Source: Stomorhina lunata
Lineage: Eukaryota; Arthropoda; Insecta; Diptera; Rhiniidae
Length of the DNA stretch: 64,000 nt
Reading direction: 5' to 3'
NCBI GenBank assembly: GCA_933228675.1
Contig: OW121743.1
Coordinates: 63,061,118-63,125,117 of the forward strand
This document shows positions 35,166 through 48,748 of the stretch, piece after piece. Both the position numbers and the translations under genes were made by a program. Positions within the stretch are counted from its first letter, which is position 1; each line of letters begins with the position of its first letter. The notes below the pieces were generated by a model, which worked only from the letters and a program-made list of their open reading frames with translations, had not been told where the DNA came from and did not search any database.

Positions 35166-37060
35166 TTTTTATGACAAGTAATATTACGTCAAAAATGTAC
35201 AATTTGTATTAGATTGAATTTAATTTAAGTTAAGAAAATATTAAAAAAAAATTATGAATAATTTTAAGGACACTTTTGTAACTTATTAAATACTTATATA
35301 TGTATGTAAGTATTTGGCAACAACAACTGACTTAAATAAAAAATGTCAAGAATTTAGTTGTTTGTTTGTTATTATTACTTTGTCTCTCATAAAATACGAG
35401 TATGACCTTGTACTAAAAAGGACTTGTTTTTAGATACATAATTATACAATTTAGAGGATAGTTAAAAGTATAAAAAATAAAATAATATTAGCACATAAAT
35501 ATTTCATGAGGTAACTTGACATAAAAATGTACTGGTTATATTTACCACCAAAAGAGTGGAGGGTCAAATTTTTATGAGAAATAGTAAAAACAAGTAAAAT
35601 TTTAAGGAATAGGGAGTTTTTATAGCAAGAAATTCTAAAATTTTAATAGATGATATATATAATCAATTTAATGGAAAATGAGCCATATTTTCCTTTTTAG
35701 TCATACATAAGAAATATTTAATGAATTAATAATGATATAGAATTTAATTGAACAAAAGTCACGCCTTAATCTTATAAAAATAATAAATAAAATATGAAAA
35801 AAATCCACAAAAGGCAGCATAAATTGATAATTTGACAACTTTATGGTGGATTTGGTAAGAGCAACAAAATAATAACAGCAACAATAATAACAAGACTATA
35901 AAGTTGAAGGCAACAGCAACAAAATGAACCATATCCTTAGGGACTTTAGGAAGCAGGAGTTGATTCTGCACACACACACACATACATATTACGACATTTA
36001 TTAATGCGTTTGTATTGTAATCGTAGTTTAGTGACTATTTTTTTTTTCGTAGCTTCTATCATATTTTTGTAGCTGCGTTGTTATGGTGTTATAATACAAT
36101 TATGATTTCCTTAGGGATATTTTACAAACGATGTTTGACATTTTATTACTTTATGCATTTTTTTTCGTCGTTATTTGTTTTCACGTTCACTTGTTGGCGT
36201 GATTTCGTTTATTTTCTTTTTTCTTAAATTTATGCATAAAAATTGTAAAATAACACGCTGAAAGGTCATAAAATTATGCCAAAAAAAAAAAAAAAACGAA
36301 AATAAAAAAAGGAAATGGAATATTACACTAAAGTGTATAATAAAAAAATAATTTACAAAAAAAAAAAAATAAAAAAACATGAAATACAAAAATAAAATAA
36401 AAGCTTAAATATAAAAAGCAGTGGCAAAATCTGATTTCATATCATTTGTGTTAATATTAAATAAATATAACCACTATTTAAAGGCAAAATGCGTGAAAAT
36501 GTGCACTCTTAGTTCAATAGTATCAAGTTACAAGACAACAGTAACAAAATCCTCGGTACCTTTAGAAAAATGCAACCCTTATATACTTAGAAGATATCCC
36601 TGGGGCGTGTAACGCAAAGATCATAAAGCGTGAATTTAAGATGGAATTATTTGGTTAGTATACACAACTGGATTAGGTGTTATCTAAGACACTTTTATTA
36701 TTTTGAAAAAGAAAAATCAAAATTCACAAGTAAGAAAAACTTAAAAAAACACTATATGATACCCTATAGCAAAAAATCTATAAAATAAAGATATTGCACT
36801 CCACACATTTTTTCTGCCTAAAGTGAAATTAAATTGGATAAAGAACAATAAAAACACATAAACACACAAACAAACATACAAACATACATTTCATGAGCAC
36901 GTGTATGAGCCTTAGCTTTTTCTCACTGGACAGTCATATCCATTAGTTGTTTTTGAATTAGAGCAAAAGCGGTATACTCTCACTCTATAGAGACTTTTTA
37001 AAAGGACCAAACGGAAAATCAAAGTATGAAATATTTTTGCAGACGGAGAGACACACAGAC
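35166..37060. other. Unique AT-rich DNA, no gene seen
   Basis: A TATGTATGTAAG tract at 35290-35310, a CA run at about 35970-35985, several poly(A) runs at 36280-36375. Short frames here (35759-35983 minus, 36171-36389 minus, 36421-36612 plus) are low-complexity or short without recognisable domains. Right before the next array a GACA-like stretch occurs (CAGACGGAGAGACACACAGA at 37042-37061). Confidence 0.5.
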
Positions 37061-38836
37061 AAAAGTTTTTTTCTATACACAAATTTTCGATAAAAATATT
37101 TTTCTATAGAAAAATTTTCGGTAAAAATATTTTTCTATAGAAAACTTTTCAGCAAAAATATTTTTCGATATAAAAATATTTTTCTATAGAAAAATTTTCG
37201 GTAAAAATATTTTTCTATAGAAAAATTTTCGATAGAAATATTTTTCTATCGAAAAATTTCCGGTAAAAATATTTTTCTATAGAAAAATTTTCGATAAAAA
37301 TATTTTTCTATAAAAAATTTTTCGGTAAAAATATTTTTCTATAGAAAAATTTTCGGTAAAAATATTTTTCTATAAAAAAATTTTCGGTAAAAATATTTTT
37401 CTATAGAAAAATTTTCGGTAAAAATATTTTTCTATAAAAAAATTTTCGGTAAAAATATTTTTCTATAGAAAAATTTTCGGTAAAAATATTTTTCTATAGA
37501 AAAATTTTCGGTAAAAATATTTTTCTATAGAAAAATTTTCGGTAAAAATATTTTTATATAGAAATATTTTCGGTAAAAATATTTTTCTATAGAAAAATTT
37601 TCGGTAAAAATATTTTCTATAGAAAAATTTTTGGTAAAAATATTTTTCTATAGAAAAATTTTCGATAGAAATATTTTTCTATAGAAAAATTTTCAGTAAA
37701 AATATTTTTCTATAGAAAAATTTTCGGTAAAAATATTTTTCTATAGAAAAATTTTCGGTGAAAATATTTTTCTATGGAAAAATTTTCCGTAAAAATATTT
37801 TTCTATGGAAAAATTTTCGATAAAAATATTTTTCTATTGAAAAATTTTCGATAGAAATATTTTTCTATAGAAAAATTTTCGATAGAAATATTTTTCTATA
37901 GAAAAATTTTCGATAGAAATATTTTTCTATAGAAAAATTTTCGATAGAAATATTTTTCTATAGAAACATATTTCTATTGAAAATTTTTCTATAGAAATAT
38001 TTTCGGTCAAAATATTTTTCTATAGAAAAATTTTCAGTAAAAAAAATTTTCTATAGAAAATTTTCGTTAAAAATATTTTTCTATAGAAAAATTTTCAGTA
38101 AATATATTTGTCTTTAGAAAAATTTTATCGAAAATTTTTGTATAGAAAAATATTTTTCTATAGAAAAATTTTCGGTAAAAATATTTTTCTATAGAAAAAT
38201 TTTCGATAGAAATATTTTTCTATAGAAAAATTTTCGATAGAAATATTTTTCTATAGGAAAATTTTCGATAGAAATATTTTTCTATAGAAAAATTTTCGAT
38301 AGAAATATTTTTCTATAGAAAAATTTTCGATAGAAATATTTTTCTATAGAAAAATTTGCGATAGAAATATTTTTCTATAGAAAAATTTTCGATAGAAATA
38401 TTTTTCTATAGAAAAATTTTCGATAGAAATATTTTTCTATAGAAAAATTTTCGATAGAAATATTTTTCTATAGAAAAATTTTCGATAGAAATATTTTTCT
38501 ATAGAAAAATTTTCGATAGAAATATTTTTCTATAGAAAAATTTTCGATAGAAATATTTTTCTATAGAAACATATTTCTATTGAAAATTTTTCTATAGAAA
38601 CATTTTCGGTCAAAATATTTTTCTATAGAAAAATTTTCAGTAAAAAAAATTTTCTATAGAAAATTTTCGTTAAAAATATTTTTCTATAGAAAAATTTTCA
38701 GTAAATATATTTTTCTTTAGAAAAATTTTATCGAAAATTTTTGTATAGAAAAATATTTTTCTATAGAAAAATTTTCGGTAAAAATATTTTTCTATAGAAA
38801 AATTTTCGGTAAAAATTTTTTCTATAGAAAAATTTT
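37061..38836 (+). repeat. 31-bp dyad AT-rich tandem array with a 603-bp higher-order repeat
   Basis: Monomers of 31 bp (for example 37447 to 37478) combine the perfect palindrome TTTTTCTATAGAAAAA with TTTCGGTAAAAATA or TTTCGATAGAAATA. The two variants are clustered: GGTAAAA units on the left, GATAGAA units in the middle and right. An irregular segment beginning CATATTTCTATTGAAAA at 37967 recurs at 38570 with all its irregularities, giving a 603-bp higher-order unit. The array runs straight into a family A 3' end. Confidence 0.93.
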
Positions 38837-39206
38837 CGGTGAATTAAGTTTGTAGGAATCGGTCCATATTTAATCATACTTCCCATACAAGACACATTCT
38901 CAAAAGACGTTTATATACACATAAAAGCACAAAAACATTTATAACTCTAAAGATAAATGCACTTGATTACTTAAACTTTGCACAGATAAATATTTTGTAA
39001 ATATAAACCAATAACCAACATTTGGTAACAATCGGTATACAATTGACCCTAGCTCCTATATCAGGCCCCTAGCCAGAAATTGCGTAAATCTGCATGTATA
39101 TATCTAAGACTTAAGAAAACTTGTTTAATTGTTGGCCCATATTTGACCTTGGTTGTGAAGGGTATGATATAGTCGGGCTTGGCCGACTATAGCTTTTAAA
39201 ACTTGT
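38837..39206 (+). mobile_element. Family A 3' end adjoining the 31-bp array
   Basis: Aligns with about 34780-35165. It starts at GGAATCGGTCCATATTT right after the last array unit and ends with a strong hairpin, TATAGTCGG / CCGACTATA (39168-39176 and 39183-39191, 6-nt loop), then AACTTGTT. The 5' part of the element is missing; the array takes its place. Confidence 0.7.
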
Positions 39207-39229
39207 TAATATATTGTAAAAGTGACCTA

Positions 39230-40530
39230 GGCCCTATTTCACTAAACTACAATTCTACAAGTTTACAAGTTACAATTACAAGTCCAATTCTTACAAGTAG
39301 TGTTCATGGTGTTTCATTAAAATTTTCACAACAATGGTAGCTTTTGGACTTGTAAACTACAATTTCTACAATTACAATTTCTAAAATTACAATTATAATA
39401 AAATAACATGTATTTTGATAAATATATGGAGTCAAATAAAAAATACGATTTTTATGAAATTTTATATATATGTACATTCTCCTAGCCTAGACAATTTTTA
39501 CACTTCTTCAAAATTTTTAATTTAGCTTTGGTTCAGAGTTCGTTTTTTTTTCAATATTTTTTCAGAAACATACCCACTTTATATGCCTATAACTTTTGAT
39601 ATGGTTATTAGATTTTTATAAGACTAGGCTCATATTTTAGCATATGCCCTGTAGTTTTATGCTCTTTTAATTAAAAAGTTAAGAAAAAGTATTTTGTTTT
39701 CCGATCCACCATGAGCCCATTTTTTGGTTTTCGTATTTTGTTGTCTATACTATTATTCACATTTGAGAGAATGATAAAGAAAATGGAAGATATGCTTTTT
39801 GATATATCCTTGAGTCAAGGACATCATTGATCTCCCTTGTTCTGCATACGCTTCATCACTATAGGTGGAAAGGGTATTATAAGTTTGGGCTGATATATGT
39901 AACGCATAGAAATATTGGTCTTAGTTAGACCGCCTTTTAGTATAACAACGGATTTAGAATTATTTCCTGAGCCGATTTAATGATGTCAGTCCGTCCGTCC
40001 GTCTGGCTGAACGGCTGGCTGGACCCCAATGCAAACCTTGTAATCAAAGTACATTTCGCAATTCTCAAGATAATTTCATTAAATTTGGCACAAATAATTA
40101 TTTTAGTATTCGTCAAAGTAAACTAAATTCGTCAAGGTACACTAAGTAATGGACTATTATTAATCGAAACATATTTAAAAAAAATAAAATAAATAAATGG
40201 TAATTAATATTGATTTGATTTTGTGTTACTTTTAACTAATTTTTATTAAAAATAGTTAAAAACCAAATTTGAATTCAATTTATCATTTACTTGTAAATTA
40301 TAAAATTTTTTTGAGAGCCTCCGTCGACCCTATGCATTTTTTCTACAAGTGTACAAGTACAAATTTAGATTAGTGAAACAACACCACTTGTAGAAGTTCG
40401 ACTTGTAAACTTGTGAATTGTCAAAATCACTTGTAATTGTATTTTAATGAAACACAATTATTTACAAGTTCACAATTTTACAGGCAAAAACACTTGTAAT
40501 TGTAAACTTGTAGCTTAATGAAATAGGGCC
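39230..40530. mobile_element. 1.3-kb TIR element (GGCCCTATTTCAYTAA ends)
   Basis: The left end GGCCCTATTTCACTAA (39230) and the reverse complement of the right end GGCCCTATTTCATTAA (40530) match over 16 bp with one difference, and both continue into CTACAA and then stretches rich in ACAAGTTTACAA and ACTTGTAATTG (subterminal repeats over about 200 bp on each side). No transposase frame. A family A 5' fragment sits inside. Target duplication not clear; superfamily not assigned. Confidence 0.65.
39845..40110 (+). mobile_element. Family A 5' fragment inside the TIR element
   Basis: Reads TTCATCACTATAGGTGGAAA, GTAACGCATAGAAATATTGG, the tract GTCCGTCCGTCCGTCTGGCT, then GGCTGGACCCC and ATTAAATTTGGCACA, all in the order seen at 59949 and 63511. 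It stops near 40110, before the family's conserved GGTCCA blocks. Confidence 0.7.
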
Positions 40531-42410
40531 CTGGTATAATCTTACTTTTAAATATCGTGCAGGGATGACTTAATTCATTTTTACCAAATGTTCAAATCTT
40601 ATTTTATAACAAAAAGTGTCATATTGAAAAAAATAAGAAAAGTTGAAATTTTTAAATATATTTTGATTAAAAACATCTGTTTGATCCTCGAAAGGTACTA
40701 AATATTGTGACACCCTGTCTCATGTAAAAATGTGAAAAAAAAGGTTTGTGAAATTTGAACGCATTAAAAGATTATGAATCTTCAAATAATTATTATATTT
40801 TCACTAATTTTCAACAATTTTTAATTGGTGTCAACTTTCAGTTGCTGTGTCTACTATTTTTATAAAGGGACAAAAAAAAATACAAATAAAAAAGAAAGTA
40901 CAGTTCGCAAGTTTAGACAGATTTGTAATGTGATTCTGAAACGCAAAACACCTTTGGTATCTTTGATGGTTTGGGTTAGAAATCGTAGTCTCGTGGCTAC
41001 TAGTTACCACTGATGGCATTTTGACATCTCCTGACGTTTAACTAAATAAAAGTTTTTACCTTTGAATATTTTTCTACATGTAACATAACGTTTTTGCCGA
41101 TTTACCCAACCCCTGAAACTTAAAGTCAATAAGAAAAAAATCTCAGCTTCTTTTTCATTTCATCCCCCCGAAAGTTTGGTTAATGCAATAAGAATCAATA
41201 TAACCAACAATAATAACAACAATTGAAGTATAATCCGCCAAAGAAGCAGCAGCAACAACAACAACAATTACTTACAATACTAACACATACTACTACATAT
41301 ACAAAATATGTATGAGCATAAATATTATTGTAAAAATTAGGAATCAACAGTCTGTAACATTTGTTTTGTCATTCAATTTTGTGCCATTTGTTGCGACTTC
41401 TAGGATTTTTTCTTGACATTTTTTTTTTTTTTTTTGCTTAACTTATATAACAATAGTGTCTTGATAGAGTTGTCGTCTGGCTTTGCGTGCAATATCTCAG
41501 ATGTAGACAAACATCTACAACATATGAGGAAACAAAAAAAGAAATCTGTAATGTATAATAAAAATACGTGTTGTCTGTCTATCTGTCGGCTTTCCTCTTT
41601 AAAGGTGGTGGTAAGAAAGTCTAAGTAGCAGTAGCTACTAACATTATGAGACTAAAAGGAAAAAAATTACATATGACATAATATCATATTTGACTTAAAA
41701 AAAATATTTTAGTTTTTGTTTAAGGATTGTTTGAGTGTATATTAAGTAACATTGTCTTCATCTGATTATCTGTGTATTTTCATCTTGGATGTGTGTATGT
41801 GGATTTTTGCCTTTAAGTGGGTGTGAGCGGAGTTTGGATGTTGCAGATCGCTTCAAAAGATAATTTCAACAAATTTGTTATAATTTAATATGATTTTAGA
41901 AGCAAAAAAATGTACACACAAAAAAATCCAATATAAATAATAAATAAATACAATTAGATTTTGCGATAGGATTCTTAACAAGTAATGATAAGAAAGGGAA
42001 AATTAATAAATGTTACTTACAACAAAACAGAGAAATTATTATGTCAATCAATACTATTTAAGTTTTTTATTGAATGTTGTACAAATCAACCGATAAAATC
42101 AGTAACAAAATTTGTATCTTATAGATATCAAAAGCAATAATATGTGTTTCTTTATTAAAGAAATCTTAAATTTCAAATTTTCTCCCCATACACAGGGGTA
42201 CTAGAAATAAATGTCCTGTACCACAACTCAGGACATTGACCTAGGAAGACAAAATTTTTGTTCCTGTGCTTCTTAGATTATAATCAGGCCGTGGCAGCCC
42301 ATACCACCAGAAGCCGAAGACTTTCTGATTTTCGTAACTATCACGATAATTGATGAGACTTATAAAAATGAGTATTGAAAGCATTCAGTTGGAGTTTGGA
42401 TATTAAGAAA
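40531..42410. other. Unique AT-rich DNA with one GC-richer patch
   Basis: No confident gene. (CAA)n at about 41245-41265. The overlapping frames at 40825-41019 on the two strands are mutual shadows in a modestly complex patch. At 42180-42400 a denser stretch (CAGGGGTACTAG, GGCCGTGGCAGCCC, CCAGAAGCCGAAG) has no long frame; an unrecognised repeat or exon remnant is possible. Confidence 0.45.
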
Positions 42411-43010
42411 AATTTTTCAAAAGAAAAATTTTCGATAAAAATATTTTTCTATAAAAAAAATGTTCGATAGAAATATTTTCTATAGAAAATTTTTCAAAAA
42501 AAAAATTAGAAGAAAAAAATTTTTGGTAAAAATATTTTTTAAAGAAAACTTTTCGATTAAATTATTTTTCAGTGAAAATTAAAAAAAAAAAAAAAAATTT
42601 ATCGAAAAATTTTTCAATTAAAAAATTTTCAAAAAATTTTTCAATTAAAAAATTTTCGAAAAATTTTTCAATAAAAAAATTTGGATAAAAATTATTTTTT
42701 AAGAAAATTTTTCGATAAAAATATTTTTCTATAGAAAAAATTGTATATCAACAATTTCTATACAACAATTTTTAATAAAAAATTTTCTATACCAAAATTT
42801 TTGATAAAAATTTTTTTTGTAAAAACTGGTTTGATCAAAAAATTTTTTATAAAAAATTTTCTATAAAAAAATTGTTGATAAAAAAAATTTTCTTTAAAAA
42901 AATGTTTTATGTAATATCCATAGAAAAATTTTAGATAAACGAATTTTCTATAGAAACAATTTTAATAAACAAATTTTCTATAAAAAAAATTTTGATATAA
43001 AAATTTTCTA
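42411..43010. repeat. Degenerate AT-rich repeats, mixed types
   Basis: Irregular units with TTTCGATAAAAATATTTTTC, TATAGAAAA and TTTTGATAAAAA words, intermediate between the 37-kb and 51-kb array types. They lead into the regular 31-bp array. No clean period. Confidence 0.75.
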
Positions 43011-45590
43011 TAGAATTTGAAAAATTTCCTATAAAATTTTTCAAAAATTTACTATTTTCATAGGAAATTGCTCAAAAATTTCCTATTTTTATAGGAAATT
43101 TTTCAAAAATTTCCCATTTTCGAAGGAAATTTTTAAAAAATTTACTATTTTTATAGGAAATTTTTAAAAAATTAACAATTTTTATAGGAAATTTTTAAAA
43201 AATTTACTATTTTCATAGGAAATTTTTAAAAAATTTCCTATTTTTATAGGAAATTTTTAAAAAATTTACTATTTTTATAGGAAATTTTTAAAAAATTTAC
43301 CATTTCTATAGGAAATTTTTAAAAAATTTACTATTTTTATAGGAAATTTTTAAAAAAATTTACTATTTTTATAGGAAATTTTTAAAAAATTTACTATTTT
43401 TTTAGGAAATTTTTAAAAAATTTACTAGTTTTATAGGAAATTTTAAAAAAATTTACTATTTTTATAGGAAATTTTTAAAAAATTTACTATTTTTATAGGA
43501 AATTTTTAAAAAGTTTACTATTTTTATAGGAAATTTTTAAAAATTTACTATTTTTATAGGAAATTTTTAAAAAATTTACTATTTTTATAGGAAATTTTTA
43601 AAAAATTTACTATTTTTATAGAAAATTTTAAAAAAATTTACTACTTTTATAGGAAATTTTTAAAAAATTTACTGTTTTTATAGGAAATTTTTAAAAAATT
43701 TACTATTTTTATAGGAAATTTTTAAAAAATTTACTATTTTTATAGGATATTTTTAAAAAATTTACTATTTTTATAGGAAATTTTTTAAAAAATTTACTAT
43801 TTTTTTTAGGAAATTTTTACAAAATTTAATATTTTTTTTAGGAAATTTTTAAAAAATTTAATATTTTTTTTAGGAAATTTTTAAAAAATTTAATATTTTT
43901 ATAGGAAATTTTTAAAAAATTTACTATTTTTATAGGAAATTTTTAAAAAATTTACTATTTTTATAGGAAATTTTTAAAAAAAATTACAACATTTCTTAAA
44001 AAATTTAGAAATTTTTCAAAAATTTTCCTTTTTACTAGGAAATTTTTCAAAAATTTCCAAATTTTAGAGAACATTTTTGAAAAATTTCCAATTTTTAAAG
44101 GAAAATTTTTTAAAAATTTGCAATTTTTAAAGGAAATTTTTCAAAAATTTCCAATTTTTTGAGGAAATTTTTCAAAAATTTCCAATGTTTAGAGGAAATT
44201 TTTCAAAAATTTCCAATGTTTAGAGGAAATTTTTAAAAAATTTTCAATTTTGAAAATTTCCTTTTTTTATAAGAAATTTTTAAAAAATTTTCTTTTTTAT
44301 AGGAAATTTTTAAAAATTTTTCTTTTTTTATAGGAAATTTTACAAAAATTTCCTTTTTTTATAAGAAATTTTTCAAAATTTCCAATTTTTAAAGGAAATT
44401 TTTCAAAATTTTCTAATTTTTTTAGAAAATTTTTCAAAAATTTCCTATTTTTATAGGAAAATTTTTAAAAAATTTCGAATTTTTATAGGAAATTTTTCAA
44501 AAATTTACAATTTTTAGAGAAAATTTTTCAAAAATTTTATAGGAAAATTTTTCAAAAATTTCCTATTTTTATAAGAAATTTTTCAAAAATTTGCTATTTT
44601 TATAGGAAATTTTTCAAAAATTTCCTATTTTTATAGGAATTTTTTCAAAAATTTCCTATTTTTATAGGAAATTTTTCAAAAATTTCCTATGTTTATAGTA
44701 AATTTTTTAAAAATGTCCTATTTTTATAGGAAATTTTTCAAATATTTCCTATTTTTATAGGAATTTTTCAGAAATTTCCTATTTTTATAGGAAATTTTTA
44801 AAAAAATTCCTATTTTTATAGGAAATTTTTCACAATTTCCTATTTTTATAGGAAATTTTTAAAAAATTTCCTATTTTTATAGGAATTTTTTGAAAAATTT
44901 CCTATTTTTATAGGAATTTTTTGAAAAATTTCCTATTTTTATAGGAAATTTTTCAAAAATTTCCTATTTTTATAGGAAATTTTTCAAAAATTTCCTATTT
45001 TTATAGGAAATTTTTCAAAAATTTCCTATGTTTATAGTAAATTTTTTAAAAATGTCCTATTTTTATAGGAAATTTTTCAAATATTTCCTATTTTTATAGG
45101 AATTTTTCAGAAATTTCCTATTTTTATAGGAAATTTTTCAAAAATTTCCTATTTTTATAGGAAATTTTTCACAATTTCCTATTTCTATAGGAAATTTTTA
45201 AAAAATTTCCTATTTTAATAGGAAATTTAAAAAAAAAAATTTAAAAAAATTTTTCAAAAATTTCCTATTTTTAAAGAAAATTTTTCAAAAATTTCCTATT
45301 TTTATAGGAAATTTTTCAAAAATTTACTAATTTTATAGAAAATTTTTCAAAAATTTCCTATTTTATAGGAAATTTTTCAAAAATTTCTTATTTTTATAAG
45401 AAATTTTTCAAAATCTTCCTATTTTTATAGGAAGTTCTTGAAAAATTTCCTAATTTTATGGGAAATTTTTGAAAAAATTCTTAGTTTTGTGAGAAATTTT
45501 TGAAAATTTCCTTTTTTGATGATACATTTTTGGAAAATTTCCTATTTTTATGGGAAATTTTAGAAAAATTTCCTATTTTTCAAAAGATTT
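43011..45590. repeat. 31-bp AT-rich tandem array (AGGAAATTTTT type)
   Basis: The 31-bp monomer holds CTATTTTTATAG followed by GAAATTTTTAAAAAATTTA in the left half or GAAATTTTTCAAAAATTTC in the right half. The right-half form has a near-perfect dyad, GGAAATTTTT-C-AAAAATTTCC. The switch between the two forms lies near 43980-44300. A block marked by CCTATGTTTATAGTAAA at 44691 recurs at 45030, a 339-bp (about 11-monomer) higher-order duplication. Confidence 0.93.
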
Positions 45591-46430
45591 CCTACAGTGT
45601 ATGCCACACACAATCATGCATAATTTTTTTTTTTTTCACCATGTACAACACCTTATGCTACAATGATTTTTATGTACAAAAATTGCCAATAAAACGAAAA
45701 AGACGTTGTGGAGCAAAAAAAAAACTGAATTTCCATAATCTAATATTGTACAAGTTATAAGCCTTCCAAATGACTCCCATTGGGAATTCAGTTAAAGTGT
45801 TCATAGTCAGTAAGAGAGAGATTCAAACTCAATGTATTGAATTGATGCGAAAATATCGAACGAATAAAACTCACACATGCATGAGAATATCGAATATAGC
45901 AGACAGACAAACAAACACATATTTATAGTAAAGTATGTATGTAAAGACATATGTATATATGTATGTTTATATATGATTACAAATTTATTCAAGGAAAAAC
46001 GTAATGTATTTACTTACAAATATATGCTTGTATGAGTATGTCGATTTTTCCTCAATACATTAACCCAATAGTACAAAATTAAAGTGTTGTTTCAAAAACT
46101 AGTAAAAGGACTAGAAATTGTAACCTATTTTTTATACAAGGAAGATTTTAATAGACATAGATCTTTATCGGTTATAGCCAAGAAATCAATTTTCCACTCC
46201 CAGTAAATTTCAAATTGAAGTTATTTTTTTAACTTTGAACACTTTCCTTCCATAATAAACTACTGGGTATTTTTCAAAGGATGTTTACACTTTCACAAAT
46301 ACTTAAAGCAGGACAAAGCAAAAAAAGGAGTATTGGTAACAAACCTTTAAACATATGGAAACGAAATTGTTTGAAATCATGAAGGAGTAACAAATAAAAA
46401 CGATACTTTTATTATAATTTTTAACGCACA
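45591..46430. other. Unique AT-rich DNA, no gene seen
   Basis: TATGTATGTATATATG-type tracts at about 45935-45975. The frames at 45500-45760 and 45807-45992 are partly array-derived or low-complexity. Nothing identifiable. Confidence 0.5.
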
Positions 46431-47699
46431 CACTCAGAAAAAAGACATGTACTAAATTTGAGGAAAAATAATTCCTTGAAAATAGTAAAAAAATTTCCTT
46501 ATTCAGAGTAAATTTTTACTCAAAACTAGGAAAAATTGTTACATTCTAGTAAAAAATACAACATTTAAATAAAAAATTTATAGTTTATATACTAAAAAAT
46601 AGTTAACATTTTTCCATAGAAAAATTGGAAGAATTTTGTAAAATATTATTTATTTTAGGGAAATTTTTGTTAAAAACTAGTAAATATGTCCTAAATTTTA
46701 GTTCATCACATCGTAAAAAAAGGTAATATTGACTTTAGTTCAAAAAATTTGATTGAGTAAATGATTTACTCAAAAATAGTTCATAAAATTGAACTTACTT
46801 AAAATCTGGAAGTTGTTGTCGTAAATTTAAGTACATTATTTTCCTAATTACTAAAAAGTTATACTTAAATTTAGAAAACTTTCTACATTTTAAGGAAAAT
46901 TTATTTAAAATTAGTTCAGACAAATTACAATGTCCAATAGTATACAATTTTCTTATAATAAGTAAAAATGTAATAATTTATTGAAAGTTATATACTTATA
47001 TTTAAGAAAATTTTTCTAAAAATTAGTTCAGATAAATCAGAATAAATCATGTTCAAATTTATGAAGTAATTAGGAAATTTTTTTATAAAGAGTAAAATTG
47101 TAATAATTTCTTGAATAATATATACTTATATTAAGGAATAATTTCCTAAAAATTAGTTCATATATTGAAAAATAAATGTCAATAAATTATTTTCATTTAT
47201 AATTTATTTTCAATTTTAGTGCGTGTTATTTTTTGTACAAATTTCGTTATAAACCGCGCTATTGTTTTATATTTGTGATAAAAATATATTTGTGTTATAA
47301 AAAATTAAAGTTCGACTAGAATTTGTGCCAAAAATTATGTGTTTGTTACTTCCACCATTAGATTCCATAAGTAATGAAAGTTGATTTGTTTTACACACCA
47401 AAAGAAAATATTAGTGAGGAAGCAATTTAGAGGCATTGCTGATACTGGAAAATCAACAAGGAGATGACAATTTAAAGCGAGAGGTAAGAAAAAATTAAAT
47501 TATAGATGTATTTTAAATCGTAACACTGCATTCGTTTTTAGCAGTAAGGGTATTCTAAGGAACATTTTATAATGTTCTTGATACTGTTTAAGACTGCTTT
47601 ATAAGATGCGGTTGGATATCTATATCCATATAATGGTAAGTCTATTCATGTCTTATACATTATGACTTTAATTTAATATTTTTGTTTGTTATCTTCTGC

Positions 47700-48410
47700 A
47701 AAAGTGCCACTTGGCACGATTATTTAGCCGGTTGGCCGAGCGATGACCGCCTGTCTATTTAAGGCACCAAAGGGCCTAAACAAAAGGTGTTAGATTACTG
47801 AAACTTGGCGAAAACATTATTCATTTGGAACTGAATTTGAGCGAAATCGGTATACATTTGACCATAGCTCCCGTATAACCTTGACGAAACTTATCGCATA
47901 TTTGCTAATAAATAACAAATTATAACAGGTATGTTGATAACATTTAGTATAAAGAAGTTTTATATAAGCACTAGGTCATATATAAACATAGCTCCCATAC
48001 AAAACACTAACTGAAGCAGCCTATATTCCTCCTAAAATATATTTAAATGCCAATAAATGATAAAGTATATAAGCTATGGCCACTAAATTAAGCAAAACAA
48101 AGTTTTATGTCAATGCCAGCTAGAGTGCAACATTTTGTCGCAATTGGTCACCATTTGACCATAGCTCCCACATAAAAAACTTACGAAAACATTGGGGGTT
48201 TGCGTCCGTCCAACTATTCAGTTCATATAATTTTTTAGAAATCGGTCCATATTTGACTAAAACTTTTATAAAAAAAACACTCTCAGAAACCACTAAAATT
48301 CAGTATAAATATAAAGATTGCACCTATAAAATTAGTTAGCTATCAATCAATGTTAAGTCAAGACTTTATATACAGAGGATACATTAGGAACTAACAACGT
48401 TTTTTCAAAT
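47700..48410 (+). mobile_element. Degraded family B fragment
   Basis: Matches the middle of the 30285-32182 copy: CATTTGACCATAGCTCCCGT, GCATATTTGCTAATAAATAA, ATTTGACCATAGCTCCCACA, GGTTTGCGTCCGTCC, then AAGATTGCACC and AGACTTTATATACAGAGGAT. Many substitutions and deletions. Both ends are missing. Confidence 0.65.
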
Positions 48411-48748
48411 GAAAAAAGGGCATCGGACTTCCCTGCTGATCAACTTTTTGAGGAACAAACCATGTAAGTGATGCCTTAAGAACACTGTCTCCTCAGTTTT
48501 ATATTAGGGTGGGTCGTTTTTTAATGTTTGCCAGGACATTGTTATATACATAATAAATATCATAGTTCAACATCAAATTTTAAGAAAATAGATTTAAACA
48601 ACCCCAAAAGCGATCTTCTAAATGTAAAGTTTTTGGATTTAGGTACAATTTCTATTATATAAAATTAATGGGCAAGTATTAAGGTAAATACATTTTTAGA
48701 TTGAGCTTTTGCGTAATGCATTGATAAGTATCTAAAATTAAAAAAATC

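Noticed and set aside
48503..48560. TTAGGGTGGGTCG as the terminus of a separate MITE
   Set aside because: Looks like an element end, but I could not find a matching inverted end within the next 1 kb.
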